Assembly: GCA_039815505.1 (NCBI GenBank)
Contig: JBCBZE010000014.1
Coordinates: 1-24,137 of the forward strand
DNA: 24,137 nucleotides
Direction: 5' to 3'
DNA from: CANLWN01 sp039815505
GTDB lineage: Bacteria > Bacteroidota > Bacteroidia > Flavobacteriales > Flavobacteriaceae
Below are positions 5,351 to 13,398 of the stretch, piece by piece. Under the pieces are notes generated by a model. That model saw only the letters and a program-made list of their open reading frames with translations, ran no database searches and was not told the DNA's origin. A program made the translations under genes and the position numbers. Position 1 is the first letter of the stretch. The number at the start of each line of letters is the position of its first letter.

Positions 5351-7978
5351 TTAAAAAAGTGTGGGTTGATCGGCATCCTCACTCCCCGTAGCATCATCTT
5401 TTTTATCAGAAATCACAGGTTCTTCATCAACCACTTCTATTTCATTCGTATCCTGTGTTTCCGGTTCTTCATAAGGCAAAGGTTCTAAAGCATTTACGTT
5501 CTTTACTTTTTCACTTGTCAATTGATTACCTAAAGCTTTTATTCCTTTAATCGATATAAAATCTTCAATATCAATATTTTGATTGGGTTTTGCTTCTTTG
5601 CCACGAGGCTTAACAAATTCTATCTCGACCATAGGCCTCCAATCCGTTGAAACCAATTCCAGATGAGATTTAGGGTGTTCGGAAATAAAAAGCTCCTCCT
5701 TATTATCGTTCTCTATCAAGAACCGTTTAATATAGTAACGTTCCTTTGCTCCTTCGTAGTATATAGCAGACAGTGGTTTTAAGGGATGCCATTTTTCAAG
5801 GACGACCATATCCTCATCAAAGCGCGAAGAAAGGTTGGGCAAAACCGTTTTTATGGTTCCTTTTTGGGTAATGATCAGCAATTTGTCCTCGCCTTTGAAT
5901 TCCCCTAACAACTCCCCTCTTCCATCTACATTCAGTCGTCTTACCACATCATCGAACCAAATCTTTCTAGGCTTTAAGGTAGAAACCCCCTTTTCCTTTA
6001 ACTCAATGCGTTTAACCGAGTATTTGGTCACTAAATTCCCCTTGGACGCCCTACCTTTTATGAGCACATCCGCAAAATCCAACTCCCATTTAAGTTTTTT
6101 AACGCTCCCCACCTGCCTTAGGTTCACCGTGACCACCTCTGCCTCTCCGTTGGGGTTGGCGGAAAAATAATAGACATCGGTCAAAGGCTTGCCATTGGCC
6201 AGGTCATAGAGCTTGTCCCTAGTGATGCTCGTAACACTGAAGCGCTTTATATAACTGGCCCCTCCTTTACCGTCTTTGTAGATCATATTATAAATGGTAC
6301 GCGCATCTTTTTTCTTGAATACCGCTACATGGATAATATGTTTGCCCACAAAGGTTTTGGAATCTACCTTGGTCACCATCATTTTGGCGTTCTTGGTAAA
6401 CACTATGATATCATCTATATCGCTACAGTCCGTTACATACTCGTCCCGCCTTAAGGAAGTCCCCACAAAACCTTCTTCCCTGTTTACATAGAGCTTTGTA
6501 TTTCGGATAACTACTTTGGTAGCCTCTATATCATCAAAAATCCTAATTTCGGATTTGCGCTCCCTGCCTTTCCCGTATTTCTTTTTTAAGTTTTTGAAAT
6601 AATCAATGGCAAAATCGGTAAGATGGGCCAAATGATGCTTTACTTCCGCTATCTTCCCTTCCAAGCCCTCTATATGTTGCTGCGCCTTATCCAAATCGAA
6701 CTTCGATATCCGCTTAATACGTATTTCGGTAAGTCTAGTGATGTCTTCTTCCGTCACGGAACGCTTTAAATGCTTGGTATGGGGTTTTAGGCCCTTGTCA
6801 ATTGCACTAATAACACCTTCCCAGGTCTCTTCTTCCTCTATGTCCCTATATATTCTGTTTTCTATGAAAATACGCTCCAAGGAAGCAAAATGCCATTGTT
6901 CCTCCAGTTCGGCCAATTGGATCTCCAATTCCGCCTTTAATAGTTCCACCGTAAGATCCGCGGAGCGTTTTAGCATTTCGGTCACGCCTATGAATAGCGG
7001 TTTGTTATCCTCAATGATACATCCCAAGGGGGAAATCGAAGATTCGCAGGAGGTAAAGGCATAGAGGGCATCAATAGTTTTATCCGGGGATATCCCGCTT
7101 GGCAAGTGTACTAGAATTTCAACTTCGGCGGCCGTATTATCCTCTATTTTTTTGACTTTTATCTTCCCTTTTTCATTGGCTTTAAGAATAGAATCTATTA
7201 AAGAAGAAGTGTTGGTTCCATGTGGTATTTCATTGATAACCAGCGTGTTTTTATCAATCTGGGAAATTCTAGCCCTCACCCGGATCTTACCACCCCGTAA
7301 ACCATCGTTATAATTGGTGACATCTATAATTCCCCCGGTTGGAAAATCAGGGTACAACTTAAAACGCTGCCCTTTAAGATGTTTAACCGAGGCGTCTATC
7401 AGTTCATTGAAATTGTGCGGTAACACTTTTGTGGAGAGACCCACCGCAATCCCTTCCGCCCCTTGCGCCAGCAATAGCGGAAACTTTACCGGAAGATTGA
7501 CCGGCTCTTTTTTTCTACCGTCATAGGAAAGTTGCCATTCGGTAATCTTTGGGCTAAAAACAACTTCTAAACCAAACTTGGACAAGCGCGCTTCAATATA
7601 TCGAGAAGCGGCCGCCCTATCCCCGGTCAAGATATTGCCCCAGTTTCCCTGGGTATCTATCAATAGGTCCTTTTGACCTATTTGCACCATGGCGTCCGCG
7701 ATACTGGCATCACCATGCGGGTGATACTGCATCGTATGCCCTACCACATTGGCCACTTTATTGTATCGCCCATCATCCAACTCCTTAAGGGCATGCATAA
7801 TTCTACGCTGTACCGGTTTAAAACCATCCTCGATAGCGGGTACGGCCCTCTCCAAAATTACATAGGAAGCATAGTCCAAAAACCAATCTTTATACATTCC
7901 CGTTACCTTGGTCAGGGCTTCTTGGGCATCCAATTGGTCTTCATTAAGTGCTTCGTTCAAATCTTCATCCTCATTCAT
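5351..7978 (-). CDS. parC: DNA topoisomerase IV subunit A (or GyrA-like paralogue)
   Basis: This 875-residue type IIA topoisomerase subunit cuts and rejoins DNA. Visible landmarks are the winged-helix segment FKPVQRRIMHAL (about 53-64), HPHGDASIADAM (86-97) and the active-site Tyr Y127 in AAASRYIEARLS. A coiled-coil arm (about 390-460) and a C-terminal beta-pinwheel DNA-wrapping region (about 500-800) follow. I see no perfect GyrA box (QRRGGKG), which favours ParC over GyrA, as does the adjacent parE. The last 60 residues are acidic and end in QPTLF, resembling a sliding-clamp binding peptide. At the position of the quinolone-target Ser there is an Ala (A91), followed by Asp at the second hot spot (D95). 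The gene starts 26 nt after the parE stop, an operon pair. Confidence 0.95.
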   Translation of the reverse strand: MNEDEDLNEALNEDQLDAQEALTKVTGMYKDWFLDYASYVILERAVPAIEDGFKPVQRRIMHALKELDDGRYNKVANVVGHTMQYHPHGDASIADAMVQIGQKDLLIDTQGNWGNILTGDRAAASRYIEARLSKFGLEVVFSPKITEWQLSYDGRKKEPVNLPVKFPLLLAQGAEGIAVGLSTKVLPHNFNELIDASVKHLKGQRFKLYPDFPTGGIIDVTNYNDGLRGGKIRVRARISQIDKNTLVINEIPHGTNTSSLIDSILKANEKGKIKVKKIEDNTAAEVEILVHLPSGISPDKTIDALYAFTSCESSISPLGCIIEDNKPLFIGVTEMLKRSADLTVELLKAELEIQLAELEEQWHFASLERIFIENRIYRDIEEEETWEGVISAIDKGLKPHTKHLKRSVTEEDITRLTEIRIKRISKFDLDKAQQHIEGLEGKIAEVKHHLAHLTDFAIDYFKNLKKKYGKGRERKSEIRIFDDIEATKVVIRNTKLYVNREEGFVGTSLRRDEYVTDCSDIDDIIVFTKNAKMMVTKVDSKTFVGKHIIHVAVFKKKDARTIYNMIYKDGKGGASYIKRFSVTSITRDKLYDLANGKPLTDVYYFSANPNGEAEVVTVNLRQVGSVKKLKWELDFADVLIKGRASKGNLVTKYSVKRIELKEKGVSTLKPRKIWFDDVVRRLNVDGRGELLGEFKGEDKLLIITQKGTIKTVLPNLSSRFDEDMVVLEKWHPLKPLSAIYYEGAKERYYIKRFLIENDNKEELFISEHPKSHLELVSTDWRPMVEIEFVKPRGKEAKPNQNIDIEDFISIKGIKALGNQLTSEKVKNVNALEPLPYEEPETQDTNEIEVVDEEPVISDKKDDATGSEDADQPTLF

Positions 7979-8004
7979 AGAGAAGTACTATGTATTGTAT
8001 TGGT

Positions 8005-9867
8005 TTATAATTGGTTTTCCTTAACTAAATCAATTTCTACTTTAAGATTTTGGATAATGAACCGTTGTCTATCCGGTGTATTTTTCCCCATGTAAAAGTT
8101 AAGCAATTGCTCTATGGACATGGCTTTATCCAACATCACCGGTTCTAAACGGATATCGTCACCAATGAAGTGTTTAAATTCATCCGGGGAAATTTCCCCC
8201 AACCCCTTGAATCTGGTGATTTCAGGTTTTCCCGAAAGCTTTTCTATAGCATTCTTTCTTTCCTCTTCACTATAACAATACACCGTTTCTTTCTTGTTCC
8301 TAACACGGAACAGGGGCGTCTGTAAAATATACAAATGATTTTCTTTGATCAATTCAGGGAAAAATTGAAGGAAGAACGTAATGAGCAATAAACGGATGTG
8401 CATCCCGTCCACATCGGCATCCGTTGCGATAACGATGTTATTGTAACGGAGGTCCTCCATAGACTCCTCAATGTTCAGGGCCGCTTGCAATAAATTGAAC
8501 TCCTCGTTCTCATAAACTATCTTCTTGGACATACCATAGGAATTCAGGGGTTTACCTCGAAGACTAAAAACGGCCTGTGTATTGACGTCCCTGGATTTTG
8601 TTATGGAGCCCGATGCGGAATCACCCTCGGTAATGAACAAAGTGCTCTCCAAGCGCCTATCGTTTTTCATATCGCCCAAGTGCACCCTACAATCCCGTAA
8701 TTTTTTATTGTGCAAACTCGCTTTTTTTGCTCTTTCCCTAGCTAATTTTCGTATACCGGAGAGGTCTTTACGTTCTTTTTCCGCCTGTATGATCTTCCGT
8801 TGCAATTTTTCCGCAGTATCCTGGTTTTTGTGCAGGTAGTTATCCAGGTATTTTCCAACAAAATCGTTGACATAGGACCTAACCGTAGGCATGCCGCCGC
8901 CCATATCCGTAGAGCCCAGCTTGGTTTTGGTCTGACTTTCAAAAACAGGCTCCATGACTTTTATGGAAATAGCGGATATGATGGATTTTCGTATATCGGA
9001 AGCCTCATAGCTCTTTCCATAAAAATCACGTATCGTTTTCACCAAGGCTTCCCTAAAGGCCGCTTGATGTGTTCCTCCCTGGGTCGTATGCTGGCCATTT
9101 ACAAAAGAATGGTATTCCTCGCTGTACTGTGTCTTGCTATGCGTTATAGCCACTTCTATATCGTTCCCCTTAAGGTGAATAATGGGGTATAACATGTCTT
9201 CTGGACTGTTATTGTCCTCCAGAAGATCTTTAAGGCCGTTCTCCGAATGGAATTTCTCACCATTAAAAACAATGGTCAGCCCTGGATTTAAGTATACATA
9301 GTTCTTGAGCATGCGTTCTACATACTCGTTCCTATATTTATATTTTTTGAAAATGGCTTCATCCGGTGTAAACGATACTTTGGTTCCCTTTCTCTTGGAG
9401 GTGTCCATGGGCCCATCTTCCGCAACCAAATTCCCTTGACGGAATTCGGCAGACTTTATTTGGCTTTCCCTAGAAGATTCAACCTTGAAGAAAGACGATA
9501 AAGCGTTAACCGCCTTGGTACCTACACCATTGAGTCCTACCGATTTTTTAAAGGCCCTTGAGTCGTATTTTCCGCCCGTATTCATTTTGGATACCACATC
9601 CACCACCTTTCCCAATGGAATACCGCGACCGTAGTCCCTAACATTGACCATGTGATCCTTAATAACAATTTCGATGGTCTTGCCCGCACCCATGACAAAT
9701 TCGTCGATACAATTATCTATCACCTCTTTCAAAAGAATATAGATACCATCATCGGCCGAAGAACCATCCCCTAACTTTCCAATATACATACCCGGGCGCA
9801 TACGGATATGCTCCTTCCAATCCAAGGAACGGATATTATCTTCGGTATATTGGGTGTTTTCTGCCAT
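8005..9867 (-). CDS. parE: DNA topoisomerase IV subunit B (ATPase)
   Basis: The 620-residue protein is the ATPase partner of ParC and together they decatenate daughter chromosomes. The GHKL ATPase comprises the catalytic Glu E48 and N52 (LLKEVIDNCIDEF), DYGRGIP (78-84) and the ATP lid GLNGVGTK (111-118). A transducer domain follows with QTKTKLGS near 312-319, then the TOPRIM domain with EGDSASG (414-420) and DADVDG (483-488). Its length is usual for ParE and far shorter than GyrB forms with the large TOPRIM insert. The start at 9867 is preceded (minus strand) by a near -7 box, TATATTAG. A 283-nt gap separates it from ychF. Confidence 0.96.
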   Translation of the reverse strand: MAENTQYTEDNIRSLDWKEHIRMRPGMYIGKLGDGSSADDGIYILLKEVIDNCIDEFVMGAGKTIEIVIKDHMVNVRDYGRGIPLGKVVDVVSKMNTGGKYDSRAFKKSVGLNGVGTKAVNALSSFFKVESSRESQIKSAEFRQGNLVAEDGPMDTSKRKGTKVSFTPDEAIFKKYKYRNEYVERMLKNYVYLNPGLTIVFNGEKFHSENGLKDLLEDNNSPEDMLYPIIHLKGNDIEVAITHSKTQYSEEYHSFVNGQHTTQGGTHQAAFREALVKTIRDFYGKSYEASDIRKSIISAISIKVMEPVFESQTKTKLGSTDMGGGMPTVRSYVNDFVGKYLDNYLHKNQDTAEKLQRKIIQAEKERKDLSGIRKLARERAKKASLHNKKLRDCRVHLGDMKNDRRLESTLFITEGDSASGSITKSRDVNTQAVFSLRGKPLNSYGMSKKIVYENEEFNLLQAALNIEESMEDLRYNNIVIATDADVDGMHIRLLLITFFLQFFPELIKENHLYILQTPLFRVRNKKETVYCYSEEERKNAIEKLSGKPEITRFKGLGEISPDEFKHFIGDDIRLEPVMLDKAMSIEQLLNFYMGKNTPDRQRFIIQNLKVEIDLVKENQL

Positions 9868-10150
9868 TTATGGGGGCTTTAAAAGCTAATGGTCGCTAAT
9901 ATAATAAGTGTTGTAAAAAGATAAAACCCATCCCCGTTAAAGTAATTAACAAAGAAAAAGGGGTTTTGTTGATAGTATACGCTTTATAGCTTAAAGTTCC
10001 AAGCTTTTAAGCAGACGATATGCATGATTGCTCAGAAGGTCCGTTCAAAAGTACAATCTCCCACGCTTTCTTGAAAAATAGAAGTATTATAAAATACAAT
10101 AAATTGATTTTCAATTTATTAAAACATACAATATAAACTTTTAGTTAAAT
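9868..10150. other. Intergenic region before parE; no gene seen
   Basis: This 283-nt AT-rich gap lies between the ychF stop and the parE start. It holds a perfect AT-rich hairpin near ychF (annotated separately) and some imperfect inverted repeats around 9989-10012. It must contain the parE-parC promoter; the best -7 candidate is the near match TATATTAG close to the parE start. I see no convincing small ORF or RNA gene. Confidence 0.5.
10098..10120 (-). terminator. AT-rich hairpin after ychF, possible terminator
   Basis: AATAAATTGA (10098-10107) and TCAATTTATT (10111-10120) form a perfect 10-bp stem with a 3-nt loop, 31 nt past the ychF stop. Only two of the ten pairs are G-C, and the downstream minus-strand sequence is only modestly T-rich, so termination is possible but would be weak. 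Confidence 0.4.
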
Positions 10151-11245
10151 TTATACGTTAAACCTAAAATGCATTACATCACCATCCTTGACGATATAAT
10201 CCTTTCCTTCTACCCGCATTCTGCCCGCCTCCTTCACTTTGGCCTCACTGCCATAATTTACATAATCTTCGTAGGAGATAACCTCTGCACGAATAAACCC
10301 TTTTTCGAAATCGGTATGTATCACCCCTGCAGCTTGTGGAGCGGTAGCACCTATTGGAATCGTCCATGCGCGAACCTCTTTTTCCCCGGCCGTAAAATAC
10401 GTTTCCAGATTCAATAATTTATAGGCGCCTCGTATCAATTTAGCCGAACCCGGTTCGCTTAGTCCCAGGTCTTCCAAAAACAATTGTCGCTCTTCATAGG
10501 TGTCCAGTTCCGTAATATCGGCCTCCGTACCCACGGCAAGAACAATGACTTCGGCATTCTCATGGGATACATTGGACCGTACTTTTTCTACATAGGCATT
10601 TCCGCTAACGGCCGCCGCCTCATCTACGTTACAAACATACATTACCGGTTTATCCGTAATGAACTGCAACGGTTTTACGAATTCGTTCCTGTCGTCCTGT
10701 TCCATGGTTATAGCGCGCACGGAAGTCCCTGCTTCCAGACCTTCCTTTAATTTTAGCAATACCGCCTCCTCTTTTTGGGCCTCCTTATTGCCCGTTTTTG
10801 CAGCGCGCTTTACCTTATCCAGCTTCTTCTCCACCGTTTCAAGGTCTTTTAACTGCAATTCCATATCAATGGTTTCCTTGTCCCTTATGGGATCCACGGA
10901 ACCATCTACGTGCACAATATTGTCATTATCAAAACAACGGAGTACATGTAGGATGGCATCGGTCTCTCTTATATTGCCCAAAAACTGATTTCCTAGGCCC
11001 TCTCCTTTACTGGCGCCCTTTACAAGGCCCGCAATATCAACGATCTCCACGGTAGCGGGCATTACACGTTCCGGGCTTACCATCGCCTCTAGTTTTTGCA
11101 ATCTGCCATCGGGAACGTTTACCACACCTATATTAGGTTCTATGGTGCAAAATGGAAAATTGGCACTTTGTGCTTTGGCATTGGACAAACAATTGAAAAG
11201 AGTTGATTTGCCCACATTTGGCAATCCTACGATACCTGCTTTCAT
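10151..11245 (-). CDS. ychF: Redox-regulated ATPase YchF (Obg-like)
   Basis: The 364-residue protein matches YchF/OLA1 in length and motifs. The P-loop GLPNVGKST lies near the N-terminus; switch/G3 segment DIAGLVKGASKGEGLGNQFL follows. The G4-like motif is NVDE rather than NKxD, which is why this family prefers ATP. A coiled-coil insertion (about 125-165) and a C-terminal TGS domain complete it. It is a cytoplasmic ribosome-associated ATPase linked to stress responses. I start at 11245 (MKAGIVGLPNVGKST), the universal N-terminus, and not at the upstream in-frame ATG at 11311. A perfect -7 box TATCTTTG lies between them at 11269-11276, so the longer form would begin upstream of the likely transcript start. 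Confidence 0.95.
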   Translation of the reverse strand: MKAGIVGLPNVGKSTLFNCLSNAKAQSANFPFCTIEPNIGVVNVPDGRLQKLEAMVSPERVMPATVEIVDIAGLVKGASKGEGLGNQFLGNIRETDAILHVLRCFDNDNIVHVDGSVDPIRDKETIDMELQLKDLETVEKKLDKVKRAAKTGNKEAQKEEAVLLKLKEGLEAGTSVRAITMEQDDRNEFVKPLQFITDKPVMYVCNVDEAAAVSGNAYVEKVRSNVSHENAEVIVLAVGTEADITELDTYEERQLFLEDLGLSEPGSAKLIRGAYKLLNLETYFTAGEKEVRAWTIPIGATAPQAAGVIHTDFEKGFIRAEVISYEDYVNYGSEAKVKEAGRMRVEGKDYIVKDGDVMHFRFNV

Positions 11246-11268
11246 CTTATTGAATAATTTTACGGCTG

Positions 11269-11276
11269 CAAAGATA
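11269..11276 (-). promoter_or_regulatory. -7 box (TATCTTTG) of ychF
   Basis: On the minus strand TATCTTTG fits the Bacteroidota -7 consensus TAnnTTTG, 23 nt before the ychF start codon. No TTG is found at the usual -33 distance. It supports the choice of start at 11245. Confidence 0.55.
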
Positions 11277-11413
11277 GTTTTTACGGTAGTATTTAAGCTA
11301 TTATACCCCAAACAAAAAATGTGTTGCTAGAAAATGGGATGGTCCCTCTGTTTTAGATCCAAAGGGTAACAATTTCTACAATGGTTCGTCTATTATTTGC
11401 AAAAGCAGTTGTA

Positions 11414-12898
11414 ATGAGCAGTAAATTCATCTTATTTTATACAAGCGTTCTATTATGTCTTACCCTTACATGGGGACAGGATATCAGCGGTAAGATAATC
11501 GATAAGGATACCAAAGACCCTATTCCTTATGCTACCATTCAGATCGATGAAACAAGGGGAACCATTACCAATGAGGAAGGTTTTTTTCTCATAACCCTTG
11601 GCGATGCGTCCGTTACAGACTTAACCATATCCTGTCTGGGATATGCAACAAAAATAGTCTCCCTCGACCCAATTGAAAAAAAGGACCTTACCATTGCCCT
11701 CGGAGCATCGGTTCTTGAGCTAGATGAGGTCTTCGTAAGCAATAGTACCCCCAATGCGGATGCCATTATGGCCAAAGTACGATCAAGGGTTAAGGACAAC
11801 TACCGATCCGGCCCGCTGAGATACGAGTTGTTTTATCGCGAAACTGCTAAAATAGATTTTAAATCACTTGAGCTAGAAGTGGATAAGGCCTCCAATGTGG
11901 GAAAATTACAAATAGCTAAGGCCAATAAAGGTCTTGAAAACCTGGCCAATGATATTAAAGCCAGCAAAACGATTCAATTTAGAGACTTTAAAGGCGATCT
12001 TTTGGCCAAGGATGCGGAAAATACCAAGCTCGTAGTGGAAAAAGCTACCAAACTAATCGATAGTCGAAAGGATTTTTCTATTGAAAATGTGCAGAAAAGA
12101 GCGCAGGATATGGTCCTAAAATATTTGGACACCACTAAGACCTATAAGGTTAAGACCGGACTTTTTAAGATCGAGGATTCGCTGTCCTTAAACGAAGCTG
12201 AAAAGGAAAGCAAGAAAAATGAATATCTTGTTTCCGAGCTTAGATCCAATTCCCATGACCTCTTAAGAACTTCACTTTTTGATGAAGCATCGTTTCTTTC
12301 GGATATCATCGATGATAAATTGTATACCTATTCCTTTTTGGATGCTACCTATTTTAATGATGAACTTGTTTATGTGATACAGTTTAATCCCAAAAGGGCA
12401 AAATCCAAATTCGAGGGGAAACTATATATTTCTGACGATACCTATGCTATTCTAAAAACCGACTATGCTTTTGCCAAAGGTAAAAGAGGTGAAAAAGTAA
12501 ACCTTAAACTGATTCTTGGTGTTAAGTATATTGAAAATAGGAGAAAAGGCACTATTATCTTTAAAAAAGATGGGGACAATAGGTATGTTCCCTATTACTT
12601 AAAAGAAGAAGAGGGTAGTTATTTTTATGTAAACCGCCCCTTTAAATTTATAGAAAATAGTCCTGAAAAAAACAAGATAGCGTTCGACTTCAAGATCGAA
12701 GGCAATGCCCGCAACAAAGAAGAACTCTTATTTATCAACAGCTCGAAAATGTCCATGGAGCACTATACTTCACTTAAAGAACATGAAAATACCCCATATA
12801 CTTTACTTCATAGGTATGAACCCACCATCTGGCAAAATAGCAAAGTAATAGCCCCACTGGAAGAAATGAGAAATTTTAAGGTCTCGGAACAGTATTAA
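11414..12898 (+). CDS. Exported protein with carboxypeptidase-regulatory-like domain, function unknown
   Basis: From the ATG at 11414 the protein has 494 residues. A signal peptide (MSSKFILFYTSVLLCLTLTWG, cleavage probably before QDIS) is followed by a carboxypeptidase-regulatory-like beta-sandwich (about 22-100: GKIIDKDTKDPIPYATIQID, then the GTITNEEGFF motif and LTISCLGY). The remaining part is lysine-rich and unassigned, with a beta-rich C-terminal half. Proteins with this layout occur widely in Bacteroidota and are thought to sit in the periplasm or at the outer membrane; unlike SusC or TonB receptors this one has no plug or barrel. An alternative in-frame ATG at 11381 would disturb the signal peptide, and a near -7 element TATTATTTG (11391-11399) lies after it. 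It ends in a TTAA shared with the convergent ferredoxin stop. Confidence 0.75.
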   Translation: MSSKFILFYTSVLLCLTLTWGQDISGKIIDKDTKDPIPYATIQIDETRGTITNEEGFFLITLGDASVTDLTISCLGYATKIVSLDPIEKKDLTIALGASVLELDEVFVSNSTPNADAIMAKVRSRVKDNYRSGPLRYELFYRETAKIDFKSLELEVDKASNVGKLQIAKANKGLENLANDIKASKTIQFRDFKGDLLAKDAENTKLVVEKATKLIDSRKDFSIENVQKRAQDMVLKYLDTTKTYKVKTGLFKIEDSLSLNEAEKESKKNEYLVSELRSNSHDLLRTSLFDEASFLSDIIDDKLYTYSFLDATYFNDELVYVIQFNPKRAKSKFEGKLYISDDTYAILKTDYAFAKGKRGEKVNLKLILGVKYIENRRKGTIIFKKDGDNRYVPYYLKEEEGSYFYVNRPFKFIENSPEKNKIAFDFKIEGNARNKEELLFINSSKMSMEHYTSLKEHENTPYTLLHRYEPTIWQNSKVIAPLEEMRNFKVSEQY

Positions 12899-13248
12899 CC
12901 TTCCGGATGCATAAATTGTTGTTTACCCAGCAATTCCTCTTCGGTCTCTTCACGGTCTTCATCCGGCACACAGCAATCTACAGGGCACACGGCAGCACAT
13001 TGGGGTTCTTCATGAAAGCCCATACATTCCGTACATTTATCCGGTGAGATATAATAAATCTCATCACTTATAGGTTCTTGCACTTCATCCGCATTTACCG
13101 CTTTTCCATCGGGCAACACTACATCCCCTGTCAAAGAAGTACCATCACTATAGCGCCATTCGTCCGCTCCCTCGTATATTGCCGTATTGGGGCATTCCGG
13201 CTCACAAGCGCCGCAATTAATGCATTCATCCGTTATAATAATCGCCAT
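12895..13248 (-). CDS. 2[4Fe-4S] ferredoxin, Alvin-like cysteine spacing
   Basis: The 117-residue protein holds two cluster-binding motifs. The first is C9-x2-C12-x2-C15-x3-C19-P. The second, C72-x2-C75-x8-C84-x3-C88-P, has the extra residues between its second and third Cys that mark the Allochromatium vinosum (Alvin) type, with a further C92-C93 after it. An acidic C-terminal helix (EDREETEEELLG) also fits that type. A long 50-residue linker separates the motifs, with hairpin-like segments. It is a soluble, low-potential electron carrier; its partners are unknown. Its stop codon shares the palindrome TTAA with the convergent gene. Upstream it is divergent from the LuxC-like reductase, and a hairpin lies in its leader. 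Confidence 0.93.
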   Translation of the reverse strand: MAIIITDECINCGACEPECPNTAIYEGADEWRYSDGTSLTGDVVLPDGKAVNADEVQEPISDEIYYISPDKCTECMGFHEEPQCAAVCPVDCCVPDEDREETEEELLGKQQFMHPEG

Positions 13249-13267
13249 AACTTTCTTTTTAAACTGT

Positions 13268-13283
13268 CCCGATAGTTATCGGG
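13268..13283 (-). repeat. Palindrome CCCGATAGTTATCGGG in the ferredoxin leader
   Basis: CCCGAT (13268-13273) and ATCGGG (13278-13283) form a perfect 6-bp stem around AGTT, 20 nt before the ferredoxin start codon. A very similar palindrome, CCCGATAGCTATCGGG, is in my memory a frequent dispersed element in flavobacterial genomes. It could be a hairpin in the 5' leader or one copy of that repeat. Confidence 0.5.
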
Positions 13284-13352
13284 ATTGATTTGGTAGCCAC
13301 AATTCCTCTATTTCCAAATTGTTATCAGCTGCAATTTTTAATTCAGTATCAC

Positions 13353-13360
13353 TACTTTTG
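13353..13360 (+). promoter_or_regulatory. -7 box (TACTTTTG) of the acyl-CoA reductase gene
   Basis: TACTTTTG is a perfect match to TAnnTTTG, 38 nt before the ATG at 13399. No TTG lies at the usual -33 distance. It probably drives the reductase and perhaps serC and serA. Confidence 0.55.
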
Positions 13361-13398
13361 CACAAAGGTAAACCCTAATAGAATTTTGTACAAATATA

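Noticed and set aside
8800..9192. Long open frame antisense to parE
   Set aside because: It lies wholly within the well-supported parE gene; antisense frames like this are common over conserved coding sequence.
9989..10012. Inverted repeat GCTTAAAG / CTTTTAAGC in the parE upstream gap
   Set aside because: It has a bulge, no T run on either strand and no fixed position relative to a promoter, so I do not call it a terminator or operator.
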